From DASUPK01 sp963763955 (lineage in GTDB: Bacteria > Actinomycetota > Thermoleophilia > Solirubrobacterales > 70-9): a DNA stretch of 64,000 nucleotides. The notes beneath the pieces are model-generated. The model was given only the letters and a program-made list of their open reading frames with translations. It had not been told where the DNA came from and did no database searches. Each line of letters starts with the position of its first letter. The stretch's first letter is position 1. The translations under genes were made by a program, and so were the position numbers. Location: assembly GCA_963763955.1 (NCBI GenBank), contig CAVXQP010000009.1:186001-250000 (forward strand), written 5' to 3'. Of this stretch, positions 8,274-16,332 are shown piece by piece.

Positions 8274-9074
8274 TCAGGCGCGACCCGATTCTTGATGGGG
8301 ATCGGGGCTCGGCGACGCCGCCGGGAGTCCTTCGCGGAGTCGCTTGAGCACGTCGCGACGGCCGTTCTGGTCGAGGTCGACGTACATCGCGCGCACGCGG
8401 TCGAAGACCTGGTTGGCCACCTGCTGCTGCTGATCGCGATCGGGGTCTGCAGTCACCGGGAAGGTGACCGGCTCGCCGTACTGGATGGTCACCTTCGGGA
8501 ACTGGAGGCGCCGCCAGCCCCGGACATGCGCCGAGCCGTGGATCGCCACCGGGATGATCGGCACGCCGGACTCCAGCGCGATCTTGCCGATGCCGCGCTT
8601 CGGCTCCCCGAGATCGCCGGTGCGTGAACGGCCGCCCTCGGCGTACATCAGCATCGTGCCGCCGTTGTCGAGGACGATGTGGGCGGTGACGAAGGCCTCC
8701 TCGTCGTGATGACCGCGCCTCACCGGGAAGGCCCCACCGTGCTTGAAGATGTACTTGATCGCGGGATTCGTGAAGAGCTGGGACTTCGCCATGAACTGGA
8801 CCTTCCGAGGCAGGTAGACGGCGGCGAAGAAGTGGTCCCACTGGCTGAAGTGGTTGGGCGTCAGGATCACGGGGCCGGCGGCGGGGACGTTCTCCACCCC
8901 GATCGCACGGGTCCGGTAGAAGAGAATCGTCGGGATGGTGAGGATCATCCGGGCGAAGTCGTAGATCCAGCCCACGCCCTTACGCGCGCTGCGGTGGTAC
9001 TGCTGGAAGGTCTCCGCCGGGCGGGGGTCCTTGTAGACCTGCGGCTTCATGTCCTTCGGGTTCAGCTTGGGCAT
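8274..9074 (-). CDS. 1-acyl-sn-glycerol-3-phosphate acyltransferase family (PlsC)
   Basis: This 266-residue membrane-bound enzyme would transfer an acyl chain to lysophosphatidate in phospholipid synthesis. It shows the acyltransferase blocks in order: NHFSQWDHFF (NHxxxxD, about residues 74-83), FPVRRGHHDEE, EGGRSRTGDL (usually EGTRS) and the VPIIPVAIHG block. An N-terminal hydrophobic stretch (MILTIPTILF) probably anchors it. ATG 9074 is preferred; a TTG five codons upstream is in frame but lies in the T tract of the preceding terminator. It follows glycerol kinase on the same strand, so both act in glycerolipid synthesis though they are separated by a terminator. Confidence 0.9.
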   Translation of the reverse strand: MPKLNPKDMKPQVYKDPRPAETFQQYHRSARKGVGWIYDFARMILTIPTILFYRTRAIGVENVPAAGPVILTPNHFSQWDHFFAAVYLPRKVQFMAKSQLFTNPAIKYIFKHGGAFPVRRGHHDEEAFVTAHIVLDNGGTMLMYAEGGRSRTGDLGEPKRGIGKIALESGVPIIPVAIHGSAHVRGWRRLQFPKVTIQYGEPVTFPVTADPDRDQQQQVANQVFDRVRAMYVDLDQNGRRDVLKRLREGLPAASPSPDPHQESGRA

Positions 9075-9087
9075 CTCTCCCGACCTC

Positions 9088-9115
9088 AAAAAAAGGGCGC
9101 CGGAGACGGCGCTCT
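9088..9115 (-). terminator. Rho-independent terminator after glpK
   Basis: On the reverse strand AGAGCGCCG (9115-9107) pairs with CGGCGCCCT (9102-9094) around a TCTC loop with one G-T wobble, then runs into seven T residues (9094-9088). It closes the glycerol kinase transcript 54 bases past its stop. Confidence 0.8.
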
Positions 9116-9168
9116 TGTTGATTTCTACCCGGTAATTACGCCTGGGTTACGCGTCGGATCAACCCTGC

Positions 9169-10620
9169 TCAGGCCTGTGCCCAGGAACGTGCGCGGTCGA
9201 CTGCCTGGCGCCAGCGACCGATCAGCTCCTCCCGCTCGGATTCCTGCATCGCCGGCTCGTAGGTGGCCGCCTCGCGCCACATCTCACGGACCTGATCCGC
9301 CGTCCAGAGGCCCGTGGCGATCCCGGCCAGATAGGCGGCGCCGAGCGCCGTCGTCTCCGCCACCTCGGGCACGATCACCGGCACGCCGAGGACGTCGGCC
9401 TGGAACTGCATGAGCCAGGCGTTGGCGACCGCGCCGCCGTCAGCCTTCAGCGCCGGGACGCTCTCTCCCGCGGCGGACTCCTGGGCGCGTACGGCATCGA
9501 CCGTCTGATACGCGATCGCCTCGAGCGCGGCACGTGCCAGGTGCGCGCGGCTCGAGCCGCGAGTGAGGCCCACGATCGTCCCGCGCGCATACGGGTCCCA
9601 GTGGGGCGATCCCAGCCCGGTGAGGGCCGGGACGAAGTAGACGTCGTCGTTCGACTTCAGAGAGGCGGCCAGGGCCTCGGTCTCGGCGGCATCCCTGATC
9701 ACCCCGAGTCCGTCCCGGAGCCACTGCACCGCCGCACCGGTGACGAAGACCGCGGCCTCCAGGGCGTAGTAGACCTCTCCGCCGAGCCCCCAGGCGATGG
9801 TGGTGAGCAGCCCCTCTCCCGGCTCGGGCGCCTCCGCGCCCGTGTTCAGCAGCACGAAGCTGCCGGTCCCGTAGGTGTTCTTGGTCTCCCCCGGGCGCTG
9901 GCAGGCCTGGCCGAAGAGCGCGGCCTGCTGGTCACCGGCAATGCCGGCGACGGGCACCTCGCCGCCGAAGACCGAGGTGGTGCCGTAGACCTCCGACGAG
10001 GGCACCGGCTCCGGCAAGGATCTCGGATCGACCCCGAGCAACTGGCAGAGCTCCTCGTCCCAGGCGAGCTCGCGAATGTCGAAGAGCATCGTCCGCGAGG
10101 CGTTCGAGTAGTCGATCAGGTGGCGGCCCGTGAGCTTGAAGACGAGCCAGGAGTCGATCGTGCCGAACGCGACGCCATCGGGCAACTCCGCGTTCTGGAT
10201 CAGCCACTCGATCTTCGTGCCGGAGAAGTATGGGTCGATCACGAGCCCGGTTCGCTCCCGGATCAGGGCCTCGTGGCCCTGCTCGCGGAGCTCGTCGCAG
10301 CGCGCCGCCGTGCGGCGGTCCTGCCAGACCAGGGCGCGGTGGACCGGCTCGCCGGTGGCCGGGTCCCAGGCCACGACCGTCTCGCGCTGGTTGGTGATCC
10401 CGATCCCCGTCAGGTCCGCTGGGCGTACGGCGGCGTCCGCCAGCGCGCCGATCGCCGTCCGGCGGGTCACCTCCCAGATCTCGGAGGCGTCGTGCTCCAC
10501 CCAGCCCGGCCTCGGGAAATGCTGCTGAAACTCGCTGTAGGAGCGACCGCGCGGGCGGCCCCGCTCGTCGAAGACGATGCAGGTGCTCCCCGTGGTCCCC
10601 TGGTCGATCGCCAGGATCAT
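9169..10620 (-). CDS. glpK: Glycerol kinase
   Basis: The 483-residue FGGY kinase phosphorylates glycerol with ATP to sn-glycerol 3-phosphate. The N-terminal phosphate motif AIDQGTTGSTCIVFDE (residues 4-19), the glycerol-site WDPATGEPVHRALVWQDRRT and GDQQAALFGQ, and the C-terminal ATPase motif KADGGAVANAWLMQFQAD are all in place, and length matches the family. No glpF or glpD is adjacent. The ATG has TAGCTT eight bases upstream on the reverse strand and no ribosome site. The downstream plsC uses the product's pathway. GT2 gene upstream is 11 bases away on the same strand. Confidence 0.96.
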   Translation of the reverse strand: MILAIDQGTTGSTCIVFDERGRPRGRSYSEFQQHFPRPGWVEHDASEIWEVTRRTAIGALADAAVRPADLTGIGITNQRETVVAWDPATGEPVHRALVWQDRRTAARCDELREQGHEALIRERTGLVIDPYFSGTKIEWLIQNAELPDGVAFGTIDSWLVFKLTGRHLIDYSNASRTMLFDIRELAWDEELCQLLGVDPRSLPEPVPSSEVYGTTSVFGGEVPVAGIAGDQQAALFGQACQRPGETKNTYGTGSFVLLNTGAEAPEPGEGLLTTIAWGLGGEVYYALEAAVFVTGAAVQWLRDGLGVIRDAAETEALAASLKSNDDVYFVPALTGLGSPHWDPYARGTIVGLTRGSSRAHLARAALEAIAYQTVDAVRAQESAAGESVPALKADGGAVANAWLMQFQADVLGVPVIVPEVAETTALGAAYLAGIATGLWTADQVREMWREAATYEPAMQESEREELIGRWRQAVDRARSWAQA

Positions 10621-10631
10621 CGGCCGGGAAG

Positions 10632-11312
10632 CTATCGAGCGCGTACCGCCCGCCGAATTTCGCGGAGCTGCTGAGCCCGGTGCAGGAACCCGGCGGGCGA
10701 TCGTCCGGTTGCCCGGTGGCGGAGCGGCAGGGCGATCTCCTCCACGCTGAGGCCGGAGCGGACCGCGTCGATCGTCATGCCAGCCTCGAGCCCCCAGCCG
10801 GCGGCGAAGGGAATCAGACCCCGCAGCGTCGAGATTCGCATGGCGCGCTGCCCCGAGAGCGGCGCCTCAACGCTCGCGCCACTCAGCCTCTCCACGGCGC
10901 GGCGGGCGTAGCCGAGTGTGAAGCCGAAGCCGCCGCCCTCGGGCTCGCTGAAGCGCCCGATGGCGAGGTCGCACTCGCCCGCCTCGACGGCCTCAACCAG
11001 AGAAACCAGCTCGGCGGCGCTCTCCCCAAGGTCCGCGTCGCAGAGGAGCGCGGTGTCCTGATCGCCGAACTCACCGACCGCGGCCTCCGCCGCTGCCGTC
11101 ACATTGCCTCCCTTCCCGTGCGGGCGTCGCCTGCTCACCAGCCAGGCGCCGTGGCGCATGGCGATCGTCTGAGTCCCGTCCGTGGAGGCGTCGTCCGCGA
11201 CCATCAGCCGGGCTCCCGGCAGGGCCTCCGCCAGGGAGGCGAGCGCGGCACCGATCCGGTCGGCCTCGTTCTGCGCCGCCACGATCACGACGCGCGCCGG
11301 TTCCGGGGTCAC
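10632..11312 (-). CDS. Family 2 glycosyltransferase
   Basis: A 226-residue GT-A fold glycosyltransferase without membrane segments. It starts with VVIVAAQNEADRIGAALASL, has MVADDASTDGT (about residues 37-47) and the metal-binding acidic motif LLCDADLGES (about residues 90-99). The donor and acceptor cannot be predicted; related soluble proteins resemble glucosyl-3-phosphoglycerate synthase or dolichol-phosphate sugar synthases. The start is GTG, 21 bases from the divergent biotinyl carrier gene, and the two appear to share a symmetrical -10 region (GACATTAGTC on this strand). It ends 11 bases before glpK. Confidence 0.82.
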   Translation of the reverse strand: MTPEPARVVIVAAQNEADRIGAALASLAEALPGARLMVADDASTDGTQTIAMRHGAWLVSRRRPHGKGGNVTAAAEAAVGEFGDQDTALLCDADLGESAAELVSLVEAVEAGECDLAIGRFSEPEGGGFGFTLGYARRAVERLSGASVEAPLSGQRAMRISTLRGLIPFAAGWGLEAGMTIDAVRSGLSVEEIALPLRHRATGRSPAGFLHRAQQLREIRRAVRAR

Positions 11313-11319
11313 GGGTGAC

Positions 11320-11325
11320 TAATGT
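11320..11325 (+). promoter_or_regulatory. -10-like hexamer, shared divergent promoter
   Basis: TAATGT ends eight bases before GTG 11334. The surrounding ten bases read as ATTAGT on the other strand toward GTG 11312, so one AT-rich core could serve both divergent leaderless genes. Confidence 0.45.
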
Positions 11326-11333
11326 CCCGCCGC

Positions 11334-11546
11334 GTGGCCGACGTAGAAGCCCACATCACCGGCACAGTCTGGAAGATCGAGGTCAAGGTCGGTGACCAGG
11401 TCGACGAGGGCGACACCGTGGTCATCCTCGAGTCGATGAAGATGGAGATGCCGGTCGAGGCCGAGGACCCCGGCAAGGTCGCCGAGATCCGGGTCGAGGA
11501 GGGCCAGTCGGTCTCCGAGGGCGACGTACTCGTCGTCCTCGAATAG
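11334..11546 (+). CDS. Biotin/lipoyl-attachment carrier protein (70 residues)
   Basis: A free-standing biotinyl or lipoyl domain. The modified Lys lies in ILESMKMEMPVE (about residues 31-42, biotin-type MKM), and the C-terminal half repeats the fold (GQSVSEGDVLVVLE). It would carry CO2 for an acyl-CoA carboxylase as the BCCP part. No carboxylase subunit is nearby. GTG 11334 is chosen because TAATGT lies eight bases upstream; an ATG at 11322 is in frame but overlaps that hexamer. It is followed 10 bases later by a crotonase gene. Confidence 0.88.
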   Translation: MADVEAHITGTVWKIEVKVGDQVDEGDTVVILESMKMEMPVEAEDPGKVAEIRVEEGQSVSEGDVLVVLE

Positions 11547-11549
11547 CCT
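11544..11549 (+). promoter_or_regulatory. -10-like hexamer for leaderless crotonase gene
   Basis: TAGCCT overlaps the stop of the biotinyl carrier gene and ends seven bases before ATG 11557. Confidence 0.4.
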
Positions 11550-11556
11550 CAGCTCC

Positions 11557-12363
11557 ATGAGCGAAGAGTTGGCCGGCGGGAAGCTGCTGTTGGACGAGCC
11601 CGCCGAGGCGGTGGCCCGCCTGACGCTGAACCGCCCGGACTCGCGGAACGCGCTCGACCATGAGCTGCTCGATGGGCTCGCCGCCGCGATGCCCACCCTC
11701 GATCGCGGCATCGACTTGCGCTCTGTGCTGATCACCGGTGCCGGCAAGGCGTTCTCGGCCGGCTACGACATCGCGGCGATCCCATCGGAGACCTTCGAGC
11801 GCGATGCGGCGGCACTGGTCGCGCATCCATTCCACGCCGCGCTCGAGGCGATCGCGGCCCACCCCTGGCCGGTGATCGCGGCGATCAACGGCCACGCGCT
11901 CGGCGGCGGCCTCGAGCTGACGCTGACCTGCGACCTGCGCATCTGCGCGCGGGCGGCGAAGCTGGGCATGCCGCCGGCCAAGCTCGGACTGATCTACGGG
12001 CACACGGGGCTGCAGCGCTTCATTGACGCGATCGGCGTCCCCCGCACCAAGGAGCTCTTCCTCACCGGGCGCAACTACCCGGCCGAGCGCGCGGAGGAGA
12101 TCGGCCTGGTCAACGGGGTGGTGGACGATGCCGACCTGGAGAGCGCCTCGGTGGAGCTGGCGGCGCAGGTCGCCGCCAACGCGCCTCTATCCATGCGGGG
12201 CAACAAGCACGCGATCGACACGCTCAACTCCTACGCGCGCCTCACCCCGGATCAGGAGCGGGAGCTGATCGAGCTGCGCGAGTCATGCTTCGCCTCGGAG
12301 GACTTCCGCGAGGGGATCGCGGCCTTCGCCGAGAAGCGCAAACCGGTCTGGAAGGGGCGGTAG
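11557..12363 (+). CDS. Enoyl-CoA hydratase/isomerase family protein
   Basis: A 268-residue crotonase-fold protein. The oxyanion-hole segments AFSAGYDI and NGHALGGGLEL are present, and the Glu of GGGLEL matches Glu144 of rat hydratase. The second catalytic Glu (Glu164, in the PE of FGQPE) is replaced: the aligned segment reads GMPPAKLGLIYG. It therefore may not be a standard hydratase and could act as an isomerase, decarboxylase or other crotonase. Length and remaining motifs are complete. It ends four bases from the convergent MMPL gene. Confidence 0.87.
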   Translation: MSEELAGGKLLLDEPAEAVARLTLNRPDSRNALDHELLDGLAAAMPTLDRGIDLRSVLITGAGKAFSAGYDIAAIPSETFERDAAALVAHPFHAALEAIAAHPWPVIAAINGHALGGGLELTLTCDLRICARAAKLGMPPAKLGLIYGHTGLQRFIDAIGVPRTKELFLTGRNYPAERAEEIGLVNGVVDDADLESASVELAAQVAANAPLSMRGNKHAIDTLNSYARLTPDQERELIELRESCFASEDFREGIAAFAEKRKPVWKGR

Positions 12364-12367
12364 GGCC

Positions 12368-14545
12368 TCAGCCGGCTTCGGACGGCTCCGGCAGGACGTG
12401 CTCGCCGGTCTCCTCGCGCAGGCGGCCACCGGCGCTCGCCGTCGAGGGCCACCAGACCTTGTCGCCGAGCAGCTCCACCGCCGCCGGCACCATGATCGTT
12501 CGCACGATGAACGTGTCGAGCAGGATCCCGAGCGCCACCATGAAGCCGAGGTCGAAGGTGAAGCTCACAGGCAGGGTCATCAGCACCGAGAAGGTGCCCG
12601 CGAGAATGACCCCGGCGCTGGTGATCACCGGCCCGGTGGCCGCCAGCGCTCGAAGCATCCCCTCCCGGGTGCCGTGCCTCCGCGCCTCCTCGCGCACTCG
12701 TGCCATCAGGAAGATCGTGTAGTCGATCCCAAGTGCCACCAGGAAGATGAAGGCGAAGATCGGGATCGAGGAGTCGAAGCCGGCATCGCCGATCACGAAC
12801 CTGATGAACAGGATCGAGATGCCGAGGGTGCAGGCGAACGAGAGGACGACGCTGGCCAGCAACAGGAGTGGGGCCACCAGGGCCTGCAGGAGGATCGCCA
12901 GGATCACCGCCATCACCAGCAGAGCGAGCGGCGCGATCAACTCGAGGTCGTGCTGGTTCGCGTTGTCGATGTCGTAGTTGATCGCGCTGCTCCCGCCGAC
13001 AAGCGCGGTGACGCCGGACGGGAGGTCGGCGACGGCGTCGCGCATCCTCGGAACGACGTCAAGGGAGGACTTGTTGAGGGGGTCTCCGTGCAGGATCAGG
13101 TCCAGTGCGGCTATGCAGCCGTTCCGGGAGGTCTGGCCGTTCGCCGTGACCCCCGCCACCCCGTGCACCGCCCGCAGCTTCTGCTCCACCGCCGCTATGT
13201 CAGCCTGGCTCACCGGGCACTGATCGCTCTCCACCAGGATGGTCGTGGGAGCGAGCGTGCCGGCGGGGAACGCCTGGCGCAGCACGTCGAAGCCGCGAAC
13301 GCTCTCGACCGAATGCTTGAAGAAGCTCGTGGTCGAGTAGTCGACCTTGTACGCGAGCAGACCGAGTGCGCCAGCGCAGAAGAAGACGCCGGTGACGAGC
13401 AGGGCGACTCCCGGCCGCTGCAAGACCCAGTCCCCGAATCGCCGCCACGCGCCCTGGCGGCCCATCGACGGGTGCTCAGGGTCGAAAGCCACGACACTCT
13501 TCCGCGGCCAGAAGCCACTGCGGCCAAAAATCGTGAGCAGGGTCGGAAGCAGGGTGAGACCCGCGGTGAGCGAACACGCAACCCCGATCGCGAACACGGG
13601 CCCGAGCGAGCTGGTGCCCTTGTTGTCCGCCAGGGCGAGGACCAGCATCGCTAGCGCGACGGTCAGGCCGCTGGCCAGGATCGCCGGGCCGGCGCGCCTC
13701 ACGGCGCGCGCCATGGCCTCGTGCTTGTCCTCGATTCGCCGCAGCTCCTCGCGGTAGCGCGAGACCAATAAGAGGCAGTAGTCGGTGCCGACCCCGAACA
13801 TGAGCACGATCAGGATCGAGGTGCTGTTCGTCGAGACCGTCGCCCCGGATTTCGCGTACGCGTAGATCAGCGCCTGGGCGACCGTGTAGGCGAAGAAGAC
13901 GACGATCAGCGGGGTGATCGCCACCAGTACCGATCGATAGATCGCTCCGAGCAGGACGAGCACGAGCACGACCGTGGCGAGCAGCAGCTTCGTGTCGATG
14001 TTGTTGAAGACCTCGTTCGCGTCCGCGCTGAACCCGAGGTTGCCGGTGACGTAGACCTGCATGTCGCCGGTGTTCTTGTCCGTGATGTCGCGGACCGCCT
14101 TCCCCCAGTCGCCCTCCTTGTCGAAGTTGGTGGGCGTCGTGAGAACCATCGTCGCCACCTCGCCGTTCTTGGAGACGAGGGCCGGGGAGGAGCCCGGGGC
14201 GAACGGGACCGTGGGCGGCTGGACCAGGTGGATCTTGTCGTTCCCGGCGGCCTGGATCGCCTGGGCGTCGGCGGCGATCTTCTGCTTGTTCGCCGCCGTC
14301 AGCCCGCCCGAGTTCTTGTAGACGACGATCCCGGTGTCGGTCTGCCCCTGCGGGAAGTCGTGCTCGAGCTTGCGCACCACCTCGGTCGACTCAGCGCTGG
14401 CGGGTAGGAAGGATTCGGTCGAGTCGGTCGTCTGATCGGACAGCTTCGAGCCGAGCGGAAAGACCGCAAAGATCGCGATCAGCCAGACGACGAGGACCAC
14501 CCATTTGCTGCGGCGGCCGGCCACTATCGATGCGAACTTCCTCAA
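12368..14545 (-). CDS. MMPL family transporter (second copy)
   Basis: A 725-residue RND-type exporter with two helix bundles and two large outer loops. The proton-relay Asp-Tyr pairs are in GVGTDYCLLLVSRYREE and ALGIDYTIFLMARVREE. The first helix (WVVLVVWLIAIFAVF) is near residue 14. I place the start at TTG 14545 because GGAGG lies four bases upstream on the reverse strand and the protein then begins at the conserved RKFASIVAGRR; the frame is open for 117 more codons but overlaps the sigma-factor promoter side. Cargo unknown. It is divergent from the sigma gene with a 136-base gap. Confidence 0.92.
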   Translation of the reverse strand: MRKFASIVAGRRSKWVVLVVWLIAIFAVFPLGSKLSDQTTDSTESFLPASAESTEVVRKLEHDFPQGQTDTGIVVYKNSGGLTAANKQKIAADAQAIQAAGNDKIHLVQPPTVPFAPGSSPALVSKNGEVATMVLTTPTNFDKEGDWGKAVRDITDKNTGDMQVYVTGNLGFSADANEVFNNIDTKLLLATVVLVLVLLGAIYRSVLVAITPLIVVFFAYTVAQALIYAYAKSGATVSTNSTSILIVLMFGVGTDYCLLLVSRYREELRRIEDKHEAMARAVRRAGPAILASGLTVALAMLVLALADNKGTSSLGPVFAIGVACSLTAGLTLLPTLLTIFGRSGFWPRKSVVAFDPEHPSMGRQGAWRRFGDWVLQRPGVALLVTGVFFCAGALGLLAYKVDYSTTSFFKHSVESVRGFDVLRQAFPAGTLAPTTILVESDQCPVSQADIAAVEQKLRAVHGVAGVTANGQTSRNGCIAALDLILHGDPLNKSSLDVVPRMRDAVADLPSGVTALVGGSSAINYDIDNANQHDLELIAPLALLVMAVILAILLQALVAPLLLLASVVLSFACTLGISILFIRFVIGDAGFDSSIPIFAFIFLVALGIDYTIFLMARVREEARRHGTREGMLRALAATGPVITSAGVILAGTFSVLMTLPVSFTFDLGFMVALGILLDTFIVRTIMVPAAVELLGDKVWWPSTASAGGRLREETGEHVLPEPSEAG

Positions 14546-14681
14546 CGGACCTCCATGTACCGTACTTCGTGCTTCCCGTCGGCCCGTGTTCCCCCTGAAC
14601 CGGACGAGCGGAGGGTATCGAGATCTCCCGGTCGTCTCTGCGCCGACGGGGCCCGTTTGGGACCCTGTATGGAGGGCAACC

Positions 14682-15764
14682 ATGGCTGAGGAAATGAACC
14701 CGACTGCAGTCGAGCTCGACCCGGGGGTCGAGGAGCGTGTCGCGGCCTTGATCGAGGCTGGTCGCGCCGATGACTGCGTGGATCTGTCGGAGGTCGATTC
14801 GTTGGTACAGGAGATGAACCTCTCGGATGAAGAGGCGGAGCTCGTACAGCAGCGCATCGAGGGCGCCGGGCTCTCGCTGGAGGACGATTGCGGCAAGCAG
14901 GCGGCCGAGCCGGCGAGCTACCGGAACGGCGACCTCGCCGAGACCACCACGGACGCGCTCCAGCTCTTCTTCAACGAGATGCGCCGCTACCCCCTGCTCA
15001 CCAAGGAGGAGGAGATCGAGCTCGCCAAGGCGATTGAGCGTGGCGACCTGGAGGCCAAGGAGAGACTCGTCAACTCGAACCTGCGACTGGTCGTCTCGAA
15101 CGCCCGCCGCTACATGCGCCAGGACCTCAACCTGCTCGACCTGATCCAGGAGGGGATCCTGGGCTTGATCCGCGCCGCCGAGAAGTTCGATTGGCGCAAG
15201 GGCTACAAGTTCTCGACCTACGCGACCTTCTGGATCCGTCAGGCGATCCAGCGTGCGCTGGAGTCCAAGGAACGCACCATCCGGGTTCCCAACCAGGTCG
15301 CCCAGCGTGAGCGCAAGGTGATGCGGATCGAGCGCCAGCTGGCGACCAAGCTGGGGCGCGACCCGAGCACCGAGGAGATTGCGCGGGAGGCCGAGCTCGA
15401 CCCCGCCCAGGTGGAGGAGATCCGCGACCTGACCCGGGTGGTCACCAGCCTGGACCGGCCCGTCGGAGACGAGGATGCATCCTCCCTGGGCGAGTTCATC
15501 CCCGACGAGCGCAGCGGTCCCTCCGAGGAGGTGGCGGTGAGCCTTCGGGATCAGACCCTGCGTCGAGCGGTCGAGGAGCTCCCCGAGGACGAGCGCAAGG
15601 TGATTCGCCTGCGCTACGGGATCAATGGCGACGAGCCCACGCCGCTCCGCGAGACCTCACGCCGGCTGGAGCTGAAGCAGAGCGACGTCAAGAAGCTCGA
15701 GGAGCGCGGCCTCAGCCGACTCGCGCGGGCGCGCGAGGTCGAGGCGATGCGCGAAGCCGCCTAG
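14682..15764 (+). CDS. RNA polymerase sigma factor, sigma-70 (RpoD/SigA-like)
   Basis: This 360-residue protein directs RNA polymerase to promoters. It has a short acidic N-terminal segment resembling region 1.1 (residues 35-65), region 1.2 (DALQLFFNEMRRYPLLTKEE, about 87-106), region 2 with FSTYATFWIRQAIQRAL for -10 recognition, region 3 (VAQRERKVMRIERQLA) and region 4 (ELPEDERKVIRLRYG to LEERGLSRLARA). Region 4.2 is unusual: the DxxAxxLGxSRERVRQIE helix of housekeeping factors reads RETSRRLELKQSDVKKLEE here, so -35 recognition probably differs. It may be an alternative group 2 factor. ATG 14682 has GGAGGG five bases upstream; a longer frame back to 14505 is rejected. Confidence 0.9.
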   Translation: MAEEMNPTAVELDPGVEERVAALIEAGRADDCVDLSEVDSLVQEMNLSDEEAELVQQRIEGAGLSLEDDCGKQAAEPASYRNGDLAETTTDALQLFFNEMRRYPLLTKEEEIELAKAIERGDLEAKERLVNSNLRLVVSNARRYMRQDLNLLDLIQEGILGLIRAAEKFDWRKGYKFSTYATFWIRQAIQRALESKERTIRVPNQVAQRERKVMRIERQLATKLGRDPSTEEIAREAELDPAQVEEIRDLTRVVTSLDRPVGDEDASSLGEFIPDERSGPSEEVAVSLRDQTLRRAVEELPEDERKVIRLRYGINGDEPTPLRETSRRLELKQSDVKKLEERGLSRLARAREVEAMREAA

Positions 15765-15802
15765 GCGCGTTTCGTGCCCCCTTTCCCGGGAAGGTTCCAA
15801 AC

Positions 15803-16186
15803 GTGGACTACACGATCAAGAACCTGAAGGAAGTCGAGGACATGGCTGCCTCGCAGGGCTTCGGCGACGTGCAGGAGGCCCGCTTCGCGCACGGTGACCT
15901 CGACGCCGAGCAGACCGGCGTCTCGCTCCAGCGGGTTAAGCCCGGCAAACGTCACGCCTTCGCTCACCGCCACAAGGAGGCGGAGGAGATCTACTTCGTC
16001 GTCTCCGGGAGCGGCCGCGTGAAGCTCGACGATCAGGTCGAGGAGGTGGGCGAGTTCGACGCGATCAGGGTCGGGCCCTCGATCACCCGGGCCTTCGAGG
16101 CCGGCGACGAGGGCCTCGAGCTGCTGGCCTTCAGTCCCCGCGCCAAGGGCGACGCGGAGATCGTCGAGGATTTCAGCTGGGACTAG
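15803..16186 (+). CDS. Cupin domain protein
   Basis: A 127-residue single-domain cupin. Motif 1 (RHAFAHRHKEAEEIYFVVSG, residues about 51-70) has two His and one Glu as metal ligands and motif 2 (GEFDAIRVGPSITRAFEAG) follows; motif 2 lacks the usual His. The protein could bind a metal and a small ligand or act as an isomerase or dioxygenase; function is not assignable. It starts at GTG 38 bases after the sigma-factor stop and may be cotranscribed. Confidence 0.8.
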   Translation: MDYTIKNLKEVEDMAASQGFGDVQEARFAHGDLDAEQTGVSLQRVKPGKRHAFAHRHKEAEEIYFVVSGSGRVKLDDQVEEVGEFDAIRVGPSITRAFEAGDEGLELLAFSPRAKGDAEIVEDFSWD

Positions 16187-16332
16187 CGGCCACCAGGCCG
16201 CTCTCCTCAGGAGCGTAGGGCGAAGCCCGAAGCGACTTACGCGGGGCGGCCGCTTGTGGCCGCGACCTGATGGCGAAGCCGGGTCGTCCGGCCGCGTTCA
16301 TAACTTTTGGCGTCCCGGATGAGAGGACGCCG

